From NCBI RefSeq assembly GCF_001904655.1, contig NZ_MRCC01000010.1, positions 1-64,000 on the forward strand: a stretch of DNA of 64,000 nucleotides, read 5' to 3'. The notes under the pieces are model-generated. The model was not told where the DNA came from and made no database searches. It was given only the letters and a program-made list of their open reading frames with translations. The DNA is from Chroogloeocystis siderophila 5.2 s.c.1 (GTDB taxonomy: Bacteria > Cyanobacteriota > Cyanobacteriia > Cyanobacteriales > Chroococcidiopsidaceae). Positions 57,301 through 64,000 of this stretch are shown piece after piece (position 1 is the first letter of the stretch; each line of letters opens with the position of its first letter). A program made the position numbers and the translations under genes.

Positions 57301-58272
57301 CTACTCAACTCTAGTTGACTCGCGATGCGCATTGCGTTCGATATATTCTCTACTTGCCGCACCACCATCAATCTGAACTTGAATTGCAGGTTCATATCCT
57401 TCTGCAGCACTACGAGCTTGCGCTACACTCGATAGCAAGACACCATAAATAACTTTAGAAAAGATATCTGCCATTGTATAGAGAAACTGTCGTGTTACGG
57501 CTGCCCATGCCCCCCATGCTGGGAAAGCTTTCCAAGCCCAAGGAACTAAGTATGCTAATGGATAAAGCGTCCAGGCAACTAAAATTAACCACCAAACTGT
57601 CCCCATAGTTTTATAGGCTTGGTGAGGTAAATTTTCGCGCGATTTGAAGATTAAATTCCCTACCATGTAGAGAATATAAATATAGAAAACCGTGCTTACC
57701 GCCCCCCAAAAGAGAAACCAACCCGTATTTGTAATTTCAAAATATTGCCCGATGTATCCGGTATAAATCATCAACAAGCCAGCAGTAATGAAGCGAAACC
57801 GCAACTTGCGGAAACGACCAGGTGTTACATCAATCACAAACAACATCTGAGTCAGCAAACACGGTACATCAATCGACCAATTGAGGTAACGATAGCCATT
57901 CGAGAAAGTACTTTCTGTATATCTTTCTGCGGTACCGACACCCAAGCCCCAAACTTGTCCATCAAAGGCAAACGCTGACAGCCACTCCAACAGTTGCAAG
58001 CCCAAAATCAAAAAAGCTGATACCATGACAACCGCTGATAGCGTTGATGATGGCTGAAAGCGTGGTGAGGAACGTTTATTTGTTGTAATAAAGTAAACAA
58101 AACCTACCGCCATTGCACTCACACCAAGTGTTAATAAATGCGATATCAATTGGTGCTGTACTGGCGAGTAAGTCAATAGATTTTCCATAATTGTACCTTC
58201 TGGTACAACTACGGTTTGTGCTATGAAATTGTACGAACTTAGTAAGTTTGTTGGTAAATTCCAACTAAACAC
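57301..58272 (-). CDS. Microbial rhodopsin with NDQ motif (KR2-like, predicted light-driven sodium pump)
   Basis: A 323-residue, seven-helix, retinal-binding protein. Helix C reads YRYLNWSIDVPCLLTQ, giving Asn131, Asp135, Gln142, the NDQ triad of sodium-pumping rhodopsins such as KR2, and helix G has ADIFSKVIYG with Schiff-base Lys273 and counter-ion Asp269. His45, Arg128, Glu179 and Arg261 match KR2 His30, Arg109, Glu160 and Arg243. The two KR2 filter positions Asn61 and Gly263 are Ser76 and Ser281, and Asp102 is Ser121. The first 29 residues and a 40-residue polar tail extend beyond KR2. GTG at 58272 has a strong GGGAGG seven bases before; ATG at 58188 is a second choice. No retinal-forming dioxygenase is in the window. 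Confidence 0.93.
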   Translation of the reverse strand: MFSWNLPTNLLSSYNFIAQTVVVPEGTIMENLLTYSPVQHQLISHLLTLGVSAMAVGFVYFITTNKRSSPRFQPSSTLSAVVMVSAFLILGLQLLEWLSAFAFDGQVWGLGVGTAERYTESTFSNGYRYLNWSIDVPCLLTQMLFVIDVTPGRFRKLRFRFITAGLLMIYTGYIGQYFEITNTGWFLFWGAVSTVFYIYILYMVGNLIFKSRENLPHQAYKTMGTVWWLILVAWTLYPLAYLVPWAWKAFPAWGAWAAVTRQFLYTMADIFSKVIYGVLLSSVAQARSAAEGYEPAIQVQIDGGAASREYIERNAHRESTRVE

Positions 58273-58279
58273 TTATTTT

Positions 58280-58285
58280 CCTCCC
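58280..58285 (-). promoter_or_regulatory. Strong Shine-Dalgarno site of the rhodopsin gene
   Basis: GGGAGG on the minus strand lies seven bases before GTG at 58272. It favours the long form of the protein over initiation at ATG 58188, which itself has AGAAGG eight bases before it. Confidence 0.6.
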
Positions 58286-58491
58286 TAGTTGATAGTTTTT
58301 GGTGAAAAAATTAAGTCAAAAATATATAGATCTAATTTTTGATGTGAAAATAACCTTAATGAAATATATCTGTAAATTACTACTTGTAAACTCACTTTTC
58401 AACCATCAAAGCTTGTGAAAATACTCCAAAAACCAATGAGATTAGGTATTCTTGAGCAAATCTTATCTATTAAATATTTTATGATATCTAT

Positions 58492-58512
58492 CTCAAGATA
58501 GATTATCTTGAG
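58492..58512. promoter_or_regulatory. Perfect palindrome between csaB-like and rhodopsin genes
   Basis: CTCAAGATA and TATCTTGAG form nine base pairs around a GAT loop. No T run follows on either strand. A related CTTGAGCAAAT occurs at 58451 and CTTGAGCAGAT at 58508. It could be an operator in the upstream region of the rhodopsin gene or an RNA end structure of the csaB-like gene. Confidence 0.45.
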
Positions 58513-58583
58513 CAGATGACCTTTATAAGAGCTCAAAATCTCGATGAATGGTATATTTTTTTGTGCATCAAGTGCTGAAGTTA

Positions 58584-59624
58584 CTAGTGCGAGAAAACTT
58601 GCTCTAGTAAATCTTGATGCATCAACGCTCGATCTACCAAAGATTGTATTTGATCAGAAGTTAGAGAATTGCCGTTGGCATAACATTCGAGCAATGTATT
58701 GCAAATTACATAATAATCTTCTGGAATTTCAGTTAAATTCCATCCTGGCAAATCAAGTTCTATCATCAATTTACTGACTTTAGGATCGTAACTTAAGGCA
58801 AAACAGCGACAACCTTCCGCCGCAGCCATAATTAGACTGTGGAGGCGCATTCCGATCGCCATTTCGACACCGCGGAAAACCCCTTTTAAAGCTTGAGGAT
58901 CTTCAAGACAAAGAACTTTATGAACACCAGGAAGTTTTGATGCAACAGCTTCGGCGATCACCAAATCTTGACTTTGCTGAAATGGCACAAGCAAAATACA
59001 AGTTTGCGTTGCTTTTTGAAAATCAATCAACGCCCGCGTGAAATTATCAAGGCGAGTTGCAGTTAATTGGGGATGCGATCGCAAAGTTACCGCGACTCTC
59101 GGCGCAGGTAAATCCCATAACCCTGGTACGGATGCAGATTCTAACGCCCACACTGGATCGGGGGCGAGAGTACACGGAATTCCCCACTCTGATAATAAAG
59201 CTGCACTGCCCTGATCGCGAACACTCACTGCCGTACACTTGCCAAAAGATCGCCGTGCTAGGTTCACTGTCGTATTGCGCTTTAATGGACCAATTCCCTG
59301 CGCCCAAGCGATCGTTTTCAATCCAAGCTGTTGCGCTAGAATCATCAATCCACCGTAGTACAACGGGCTAATCGCACTCGTGACGTCTTGAAGCAAACTT
59401 CCACCGCCCCAAACGAATGCATCTGATTGGCGCAAAGTTTGGAGTACGCTGAACAAATTCATGCGATCGCACGCTTCAACGTGATAGCGATCGCGCGTCT
59501 GTTGTGGATTACCCGAAAGGACAACTGGCGTCACATGGTTTGGTAGCATTTGCAATAAGGTTGCAAGCAAAGCCTCATCGCCACCGTTGCCTTTACCATA
59601 ATAGCCACACAAAACTACTCGCAT
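58584..59624 (-). CDS. csaB: Polysaccharide pyruvyl transferase, CsaB-like
   Basis: A protein of about 346 residues of the pyruvyl-transferase family: MRVVLCGYYGKGNGGDEALL at the front, FVWGGGSLLQDVTS, ALAWAQGIGPL-like TIAWAQGIGPLKRN, GMRLHSLIMAAAEGC and a final ALSYDPKVSKLM. CsaB adds pyruvate as a ketal to cell-wall polysaccharide, which in other bacteria anchors S-layer proteins. The window's secreted surface proteins could use such anchors, but that is inference. ATG at 59624 is used; GTG at 59633 is in frame. Confidence 0.92.
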   Translation of the reverse strand: MRVVLCGYYGKGNGGDEALLATLLQMLPNHVTPVVLSGNPQQTRDRYHVEACDRMNLFSVLQTLRQSDAFVWGGGSLLQDVTSAISPLYYGGLMILAQQLGLKTIAWAQGIGPLKRNTTVNLARRSFGKCTAVSVRDQGSAALLSEWGIPCTLAPDPVWALESASVPGLWDLPAPRVAVTLRSHPQLTATRLDNFTRALIDFQKATQTCILLVPFQQSQDLVIAEAVASKLPGVHKVLCLEDPQALKGVFRGVEMAIGMRLHSLIMAAAEGCRCFALSYDPKVSKLMIELDLPGWNLTEIPEDYYVICNTLLECYANGNSLTSDQIQSLVDRALMHQDLLEQVFSH

Positions 59625-59737
59625 CTTGCCCACGTCATTACCTCAGATAACCTAACAAAAACTCTATCCGAGATTGTCATTCCTCAAAAAATTCAAAGTA
59701 GTAGCATAATAAAGCACTGAAGTATCTATTTCTTCAT

Positions 59738-59761
59738 CCTGACCTCCGACCCCTGATCCCT
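59738..59761. repeat. GGTCAGG-type dispersed repeat
   Basis: CCTGACCTCCGACCCCTGAT is the inverse orientation of the GGTCAGGGGTCGGAGGTC tract at 27815. A tract in the opposite orientation lies at 60061-60090, so the pair bracket the DUF2499 gene. Confidence 0.55.
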
Positions 59762-59765
59762 TATT

Positions 59766-60110
59766 ATGCACGCCCTGTCAATTCCAACTTGGATTATTCA
59801 CGTTTCTAGTGTGATTGAATGGATTGCCGCAATTTGGTTAATCTGGACATATGGTGAAGTCACTCATAATCGTAGCTGGTGGGCTTTATCTGTTGCGATG
59901 TTACCCGCACTTGTAAGCGCGATGTGTGCTTGTACGTGGCATTTTTTTGATAATGCTGAGTCGCTAGAGTGGCTAGTGACACTGCAAGCGACAATGACAG
60001 TTGTTGGTAATTTCACGCTGTTGATTGCTGCGTGGTTGATTTGGCGTTCTACAACCGAAGGAGAGGTCAGAGGTCAGGAATCAGGAGTTAGGGATATAGG
60101 AAAGAACTAA
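59766..60110 (+). CDS. DUF2499 membrane protein
   Basis: A 114-residue protein with three hydrophobic helices (IIHVSSVIEWIAAIWLIWTYG in part, WALSVAMLPALVSAMCACTW, VVGNFTLLIAAWLIWRST). This fits DUF2499, found in cyanobacteria and plastids, whose function is unknown. The last 20 residues (GEVRGQESGVRDIGKN) come from a GGTCAGG-type repeat and are not conserved in kind, so the C-terminus has been rewritten by the repeat. A DUF3593 gene follows, its usual partner. Confidence 0.85.
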   Translation: MHALSIPTWIIHVSSVIEWIAAIWLIWTYGEVTHNRSWWALSVAMLPALVSAMCACTWHFFDNAESLEWLVTLQATMTVVGNFTLLIAAWLIWRSTTEGEVRGQESGVRDIGKN

Positions 60111-60131
60111 AACCCAAGGAGACAATCAAAA

Positions 60132-60215
60132 ATGTCTATAGGCTCAAATCTCGTAGTTGTAACTGTAGGAATTCTCCAATTTCTGGTCTCTGAGTCGTCT
60201 TCATTTCAGTGTTAG
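60132..60215 (+). CDS. Possible 27-residue small protein between DUF2499 and DUF3593
   Basis: An ATG with AAGGAGA eight to nine bases before it opens a short frame, MSIGSNLVVVTVGILQFLVS then ESSSFQC. The middle is hydrophobic enough for one short membrane helix. It lies 15 bases before the DUF3593 start, so it could be a small subunit or a translational leader. Chance is possible. Confidence 0.3.
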   Translation: MSIGSNLVVVTVGILQFLVSESSSFQC

Positions 60216-60230
60216 CCAAAAGGCAAAATT

Positions 60231-60551
60231 ATGATTCAAGATGTCTCGTTCCTTATACACCCTTCCAAAGAAACGCTATTTGCGTTATCGTTGTTTCCTT
60301 ACTTGGGTTTTTTATGGTTTCTCACGCGTACTCCCCAAATGCCACGTTTAGCATTGATTGGCTTTTACTGCACATTAGTATTTGTTGGTGTCACCATTCC
60401 TGCTGGAATTTATGCTCAAGTTCACTATGGTGAATCATTAGCAAACGTTGATTGGTTACACGGAGGTGCAGAATTTTTCTTGACGCTATCGAATATTTTA
60501 GTCGTGCTAGGCTTCCGACAAGCCATCAAAGAAAGAGAAGCAAAAAGTTAA
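60231..60551 (+). CDS. DUF3593 membrane protein
   Basis: A 106-residue protein with three hydrophobic helices, starting [20 protein letters not shown], with [11 protein letters not shown] and [22 protein letters not shown]. This matches DUF3593, which together with DUF2499 is kept side by side in cyanobacteria and plastids. Both are small thylakoid or envelope membrane proteins of unknown function. It is 25 bases before hisA. Confidence 0.85.
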   Translation: MIQDVSFLIHPSKETLFALSLFPYLGFLWFLTRTPQMPRLALIGFYCTLVFVGVTIPAGIYAQVHYGESLANVDWLHGGAEFFLTLSNILVVLGFRQAIKEREAKS

Positions 60552-60576
60552 TCACAGCGAATTACTAGTTACCCTT

Positions 60577-61350
60577 ATGGAAGTTATACCAGCGATAGAT
60601 TTACTTGCAGGCAAATGCGTGCGGTTATATCAAGGAGATTATGCGCGATCGCAAGTTTTCAACGATAATCCCGCAGACGTAGCGCAGCAATGGGTAGAAC
60701 AAGGCGCAACGCGATTGCACGTTGTCGATCTCGATGGCGCGAAGCAAGGTAACGTTGTCAATCTAGCTGCAATTGAGGCAATTACTGCGGCGGTATCCAT
60801 ACCAATTCAAGTTGGTGGAGGATTACGCGATTCCACTAGCGTTGCACAGTTATTAAACTTAGGCGTACAGCGCGTGATTGTAGGAACCGTTGCTGTTGAA
60901 CAACCGCAATTAGTCGCCGACTTATGTCAAGAGTTTCCTGGGCAAATCGTTGTTGGAATTGATGCGCGCAATGGTAAAGTTGCAACACGCGGTTGGTTAA
61001 AAACATCGGAAGTGTTAGCAACGCAACTTGCAATGCAGATGCAAGAATTGGGTGTTGCTGCAATCATTTATACTGATATTCACCGTGATGGTACGCTATC
61101 AGGACCTAATATAGACGCACTCAGAGAACTTGCAACACAAATTTCGATTCCTGTTATCGCTTCGGGTGGTGTTAGTTCTATCACAGATTTATTAAGTTTA
61201 CTCGCGCTCGAACCGTTGGGAGTTACTGGTGCGATTGTTGGTCGGGCATTATACACTGGAGATATTTCGCTCAAGAGTGCAGTGCAAGCTGTAGGGCAAG
61301 GTAGGTTACAAGATATTCCACCCGATTTAGGATTTTCAGCATTTGCTTAA
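60577..61350 (+). CDS. hisA: 1-(5-phosphoribosyl)-5-[(5-phosphoribosylamino)methylideneamino]imidazole-4-carboxamide isomerase
   Basis: HisA catalyses the fourth step of histidine synthesis, an Amadori rearrangement. The 257-residue TIM barrel has the catalytic Asp residues in [20 protein letters not shown] and [16 protein letters not shown], plus phosphate-binding loops GGGLRD and ASGGVSS. Full length and unmistakable. It begins 25 bases after the DUF3593 gene; the next gene on the strand is a decayed Uma2 gene ten bases downstream. Confidence 0.97.
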   Translation: MEVIPAIDLLAGKCVRLYQGDYARSQVFNDNPADVAQQWVEQGATRLHVVDLDGAKQGNVVNLAAIEAITAAVSIPIQVGGGLRDSTSVAQLLNLGVQRVIVGTVAVEQPQLVADLCQEFPGQIVVGIDARNGKVATRGWLKTSEVLATQLAMQMQELGVAAIIYTDIHRDGTLSGPNIDALRELATQISIPVIASGGVSSITDLLSLLALEPLGVTGAIVGRALYTGDISLKSAVQAVGQGRLQDIPPDLGFSAFA

Positions 61351-61360
61351 GTGACAAGTT

Positions 61361-61906
61361 ATGGAAACATTAGCCAAGTGGACACTAGACGATTATCACC
61401 GGATGATTGCATCTGGTATTTTAGACGATCGCCGCGTTGAACTATTGGCGGGAAAAATTTACGAAATCACCCCAGAAGCACCACTGCATACATTTTGTGG
61501 AGGAAACTTAGCTGATTATTTCCGCGATCGCCTCAATCGTCAAGCCTTCGTTCGCGAAGCCCGTCTAATTACACTTATAGATTCAGAACCCGAACCCGAT
61601 ATTGCAATTGTACGGGGTTCTTGGAGCGATTACCGAGAGCGTCATCCTGGAGCAAATGACATCTATCTGGTGGTAGAGATATCTAATTCAAGTTTAATAA
61701 AAGATTTAGAACAGAAGCAGCCCATATATGCAGTAGCAGGAATCTCAGAGCATTGAATTTTAGACCTTACTACGCTACAACTAATTGTATTTCGCGATCC
61801 ACAAGAAAATGAGTATCAATCGCGGCAAGATTTTAAAGCTGGAATAGTATCTCCACTTGCCTTTCCAAAGATTAACATATCAGTCGAGCAATTATTTTCT
61901 GTTTAA
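61361..61906 (+). pseudogene. Uma2-family (PD-(D/E)XK nuclease-like) gene with a stop codon
   Basis: The frame starts METLAKWTLDDYHRM and carries the Uma2 pattern DDRRVELLAGKIYEITPEAP, EPDIAIV, VVEISNSS and a Lys in EQKQPIYAVAGISEH. At codon 132 TGA (61754-61756) interrupts it; the same frame continues ILDLTTLQLIVFRDP to TAA at 61904-61906. Homologues have EHWI or EYWI here, so TGG became TGA. The nuclease core residues lie before the stop, so a 131-residue product could fold, but the C-terminal part is lost. Confidence 0.8.
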
Positions 61907-62685
61907 TGACAGTTGTAGTTCAGAGATTAGTAGAATCATCTAAGCCTGAAAGAGCGTAAGAGATAGAACGATTATCAAATCAAGTTGTGGTTGTAGTTGG
62001 AGGCAGATCAGGAATTGGATTAGCTGTGGCAAAACTTGCTCACGCTGAAGGTGCAAGTGTCACTATTTTAGGACGTTCATTAACAAAACTCGAACAAGCA
62101 AAAGATTTAATTGGGCAAAATGTCAGAGCGATCGCAACAGATACTATGGATGAAAAGGCAGTTAATCGAGTATTTGCAGAAATTGGAACTTTCAATCATT
62201 TATTCATTTCTGCTCAAGAGGCTTCCACTGCGCCATTATCAGAAACTACAATCGAAAAACTGCGTCCTACCCTGGATAGTAAAATTTGGGGAGCCTTTCA
62301 TGTTGTGAAACACAGCATCTCTCAAATTCGTGCTGATGGCTCAATTACATTTATTTCGGGTTTAGCTGGGCATCGCGGTTATCCTGGCTTAGCAGTAGCA
62401 GGAGCCGCGAATGCAGGAATTGAAGCGGTTGCGCGGAATTTAGCGGTTGAGTTAGCGCCAATACGAGTACAATACAGTTTGTGCTGGTGTCGTTGATACA
62501 GAAATGCTTGATAGAATATTTGGCGAGCAACGTGCAGAGGTTGTAAAAGTGATCGCGCAAAAACTTCCTGTCAAGCGAATTGGAAAACCTGAAGAAATTG
62601 AGGCGGTGCAGTTTTATTTTTAATGGGTAACGGCTTTATGACAGGAACTACTTTGCTAATAGATGGTGGCGATGCATTAGTTTAA
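61906..62685 (+). pseudogene. Short-chain dehydrogenase/reductase gene, disrupted
   Basis: The SDR frame includes the cofactor motif VVVVGGRSGIGLAVAKLA, later FHVVKHSISQIRADGSITFISGLAG in part. The stop TAA at 61957-61959 breaks the N-terminus. Near 62471 an extra base shifts the frame, so the normal continuation NTVCAGVVDTEMLDRIFGEQ lies in another frame. Near 62606 a base is missing before FLMGNGFMTGTTLLIDGG. Three lesions argue against sequencing error and for decay. Usual SDR catalytic Tyr is not seen at the expected Y-x3-K site. Confidence 0.82.
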
Positions 62686-62786
62686 CTGCGTATAAATACA
62701 CTAAAAAATAGATATATCGCTATGCAATTTAAGTCTCTGATTACGTAGCATAGGATAATATCTGTGTCTTTAAAAACATTTTTATT

Positions 62787-63869
62787 ATGACTGATTCGCA
62801 TAAAACTAAAGCACAGCAATGGTTATCAATCGGATTGCCGTTTCCTTTAGTTATCTTAAATGGTTGGTTATTGTTACAAGTTTTCGAGTATTTTCAACCA
62901 TTAGTGAGTATTTTTGTTTTAGCTGCTATTTTAGCTTTTATTTTAAATTATCCTGTTGATTTTTTGCAACAACGTCAAATTCAACGGAAATATGCTGTTG
63001 GAATTGTTTTTATCACAGCTTTAGTCATTTTAGTTGGTTTAGGTATCACTTTAATTCCACTCTTTTTAGAAGAATTAAATGAAAGTGCTAAACTACTACC
63101 ACAGTGGATTGATTCAGGAAGTGAAAAACTTCACGCCGTTGATGATTGGGCAGCATCGCGAAATTTACCAATTAATTTTACTGAATTAGCGAGTCAAATA
63201 ACAGCACGTCTACCTGAAGAATTAGAATCTTTAGCACAGCGTTTTTTAGGAGTGGCACTAGGCGCAATCGATAGCGTCTCAGAAGTTATTGTAACAGTCG
63301 TTATTAGTTTCTATTTTCTATTAGATGGCGAACGAATCTGGAAAGGAGTTCTTAAAAGATTTCCACCACGTTTTGGTATTGCTTTACAGCAATCTTTAAG
63401 ACAAAATTTCCAAAACTACTTTGTCGGGCAAGTTGCTTTAGCAGTCATTGTTGGGATTGCAATGACTTTAGTATTTCTCTTTTTAGATGTTCCTTTTGGC
63501 TCAATTTTTGGTTTAGGCGTAGGAATTCTTACCCTAATTCCTTTTGGCGATGTTTTGAGTTTTAGTTTGGTGAGTTTATTAGTTGCTTCGCACGATTTTT
63601 GGCTCGGAGTGAAAACATTAGCTGTTGCACTTGTTGTCGATCAAATTATCGATCAAATTGTTGCACCTAGGCTACTCGGAAGTTTTACCGGACTTAGTCC
63701 TGTAGGAATTATTGCAGCATTAGCTATTGGTACAAAACTTGCAGGGCTTTTAGGATTACTCGTTGCTGTACCTTTAGCAAGTTGTTTGAAAGACGTGTTA
63801 GACAATATGCAAGATGAACCTGAAGAAACTAATTCCGCAGTAACCGCAGACCGCTTAGTGTCACAATAA
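62787..63869 (+). CDS. AI-2E family transporter (UPF0118)
   Basis: A 360-residue protein with about eight membrane helices and the family patches VSIFVLAAILAFILNYPVDFL, YFVGQVALAVIVGIAMTLVF, GVGILTLIPFGDVLSF and ALVVDQIIDQIVAPRLLG. Members export autoinducer-2 in E. coli or act as Na+(Li+)/H+ antiporters in others; the substrate is not set by sequence. Its last 41 bases overlap the end of the ATPase gene on the opposite strand. Confidence 0.92.
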   Translation: MTDSHKTKAQQWLSIGLPFPLVILNGWLLLQVFEYFQPLVSIFVLAAILAFILNYPVDFLQQRQIQRKYAVGIVFITALVILVGLGITLIPLFLEELNESAKLLPQWIDSGSEKLHAVDDWAASRNLPINFTELASQITARLPEELESLAQRFLGVALGAIDSVSEVIVTVVISFYFLLDGERIWKGVLKRFPPRFGIALQQSLRQNFQNYFVGQVALAVIVGIAMTLVFLFLDVPFGSIFGLGVGILTLIPFGDVLSFSLVSLLVASHDFWLGVKTLAVALVVDQIIDQIVAPRLLGSFTGLSPVGIIAALAIGTKLAGLLGLLVAVPLASCLKDVLDNMQDEPEETNSAVTADRLVSQ

Positions 63870-64000
63870 CAGTTGAACCTTCATGCCCAATTACACCCAA
63901 AGGCAAGGTAATATTACCTACAAAATTCGCAATTAGTAGTAATACAATAAACCCCAAAGCAAACACAATATTTTGTTTAATAATCGATTGCGATCGCCTT
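63829..64000 (-). CDS. Heavy-metal translocating P-type ATPase, C-terminal end (partial)
   Basis: Only the last 57 codons are inside the window; the gene begins beyond base 64000. The reading frame gives SIIKQNIVFALGFIVLLLIA, then NFVGNITLPLGVIGHEGSTV, then IVTLSGLRLLRN and the stop TAG at 63829. These are the last two helices and tail of P1B-type metal ATPases. The metal cannot be told from this fragment. It converges with the AI-2E gene. Confidence 0.88.
   Translation of the reverse strand, partial: RRSQSIIKQNIVFALGFIVLLLIANFVGNITLPLGVIGHEGSTVIVTLSGLRLLRN

Noticed and set aside
1-64000. tRNA, rRNA, tmRNA, RNase P RNA and insertion sequences
   Set aside because: Looked for by eye through TpsiC-like arms, conserved core motifs and transposase motifs; none was convincing. 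A covariance-model scan would be decisive.

Overview
The window is chromosomal DNA from a cyanobacterium. The evidence is the 3' end of psbA (photosystem II D1), a chlorophyll synthase gene (chlG), many copies of the octamer GCGATCGC (HIP1) in genes and spacers, and several families found mainly in cyanobacteria (DUF29, DUF1822, DUF2499, DUF2862, DUF3593, Mo-nitrogenase C-terminal domain). The gene mix recalls Chroococcidiopsis- or Gloeocapsa-like organisms, but the genus is a guess.

Layout. 0-11 kb is mostly housekeeping: psbA end, recR, an HD-GYP response regulator, glmU, a DUF29 protein, an isoaspartyl peptidase, a TrmJ-like RNA methyltransferase, a membrane-anchored class A beta-lactamase-like protein, obgE and a TerB/Mo-nitrogenase-C fusion. 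11-27.6 kb is a minus-strand surface-polysaccharide island: three dTDP-rhamnose genes (rmlA, rmlD, rmlC; no rmlB), five glycosyltransferase domains or proteins, methyltransferases, a lipid-linked-sugar type glycosyltransferase with membrane partners, and a Wzm/Wzt ABC exporter. Three of its proteins (a lipoprotein, a large methyltransferase-coiled coil-GT2-GT2 fusion and a polytopic membrane protein) appear to share one module of about 110-130 residues that I cannot name. 28-35 kb holds an ArsA-like protein beside chlG, then sppA, an M23 peptidase and a YfiH/PgeF-type enzyme.

35-57 kb is accessory: a 1-kb gene-poor stretch, a secreted TPR protein, a 1691-residue caspase/NTPase/WD40 protein, a haemagglutinin-type TPS exoprotein, an RTX-repeat protein, a small secreted protein with a duplicated cysteine motif, a divergent sigma-factor/DUF1822 pair facing a CHAT-TPR protein, and a diguanylate cyclase with an N-terminal AhpD-like domain. 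These suggest surface interaction, signalling and possibly regulated death or defence.

The most striking gene is at 57.3-58.3 kb: a microbial rhodopsin carrying the NDQ motif of light-driven sodium pumps (Asn131, Asp135, Gln142, Schiff-base Lys273), very like KR2 of marine flavobacteria, but with both known selectivity-filter positions changed to Ser. 58.5-64 kb returns to ordinary genes (csaB-like, DUF2499, DUF3593, hisA), then two decayed genes (Uma2, SDR), an AI-2E family permease and the 3' end of a heavy-metal P-type ATPase. Small hairpin repeats and heptamer-type repeats are scattered through the spacers.
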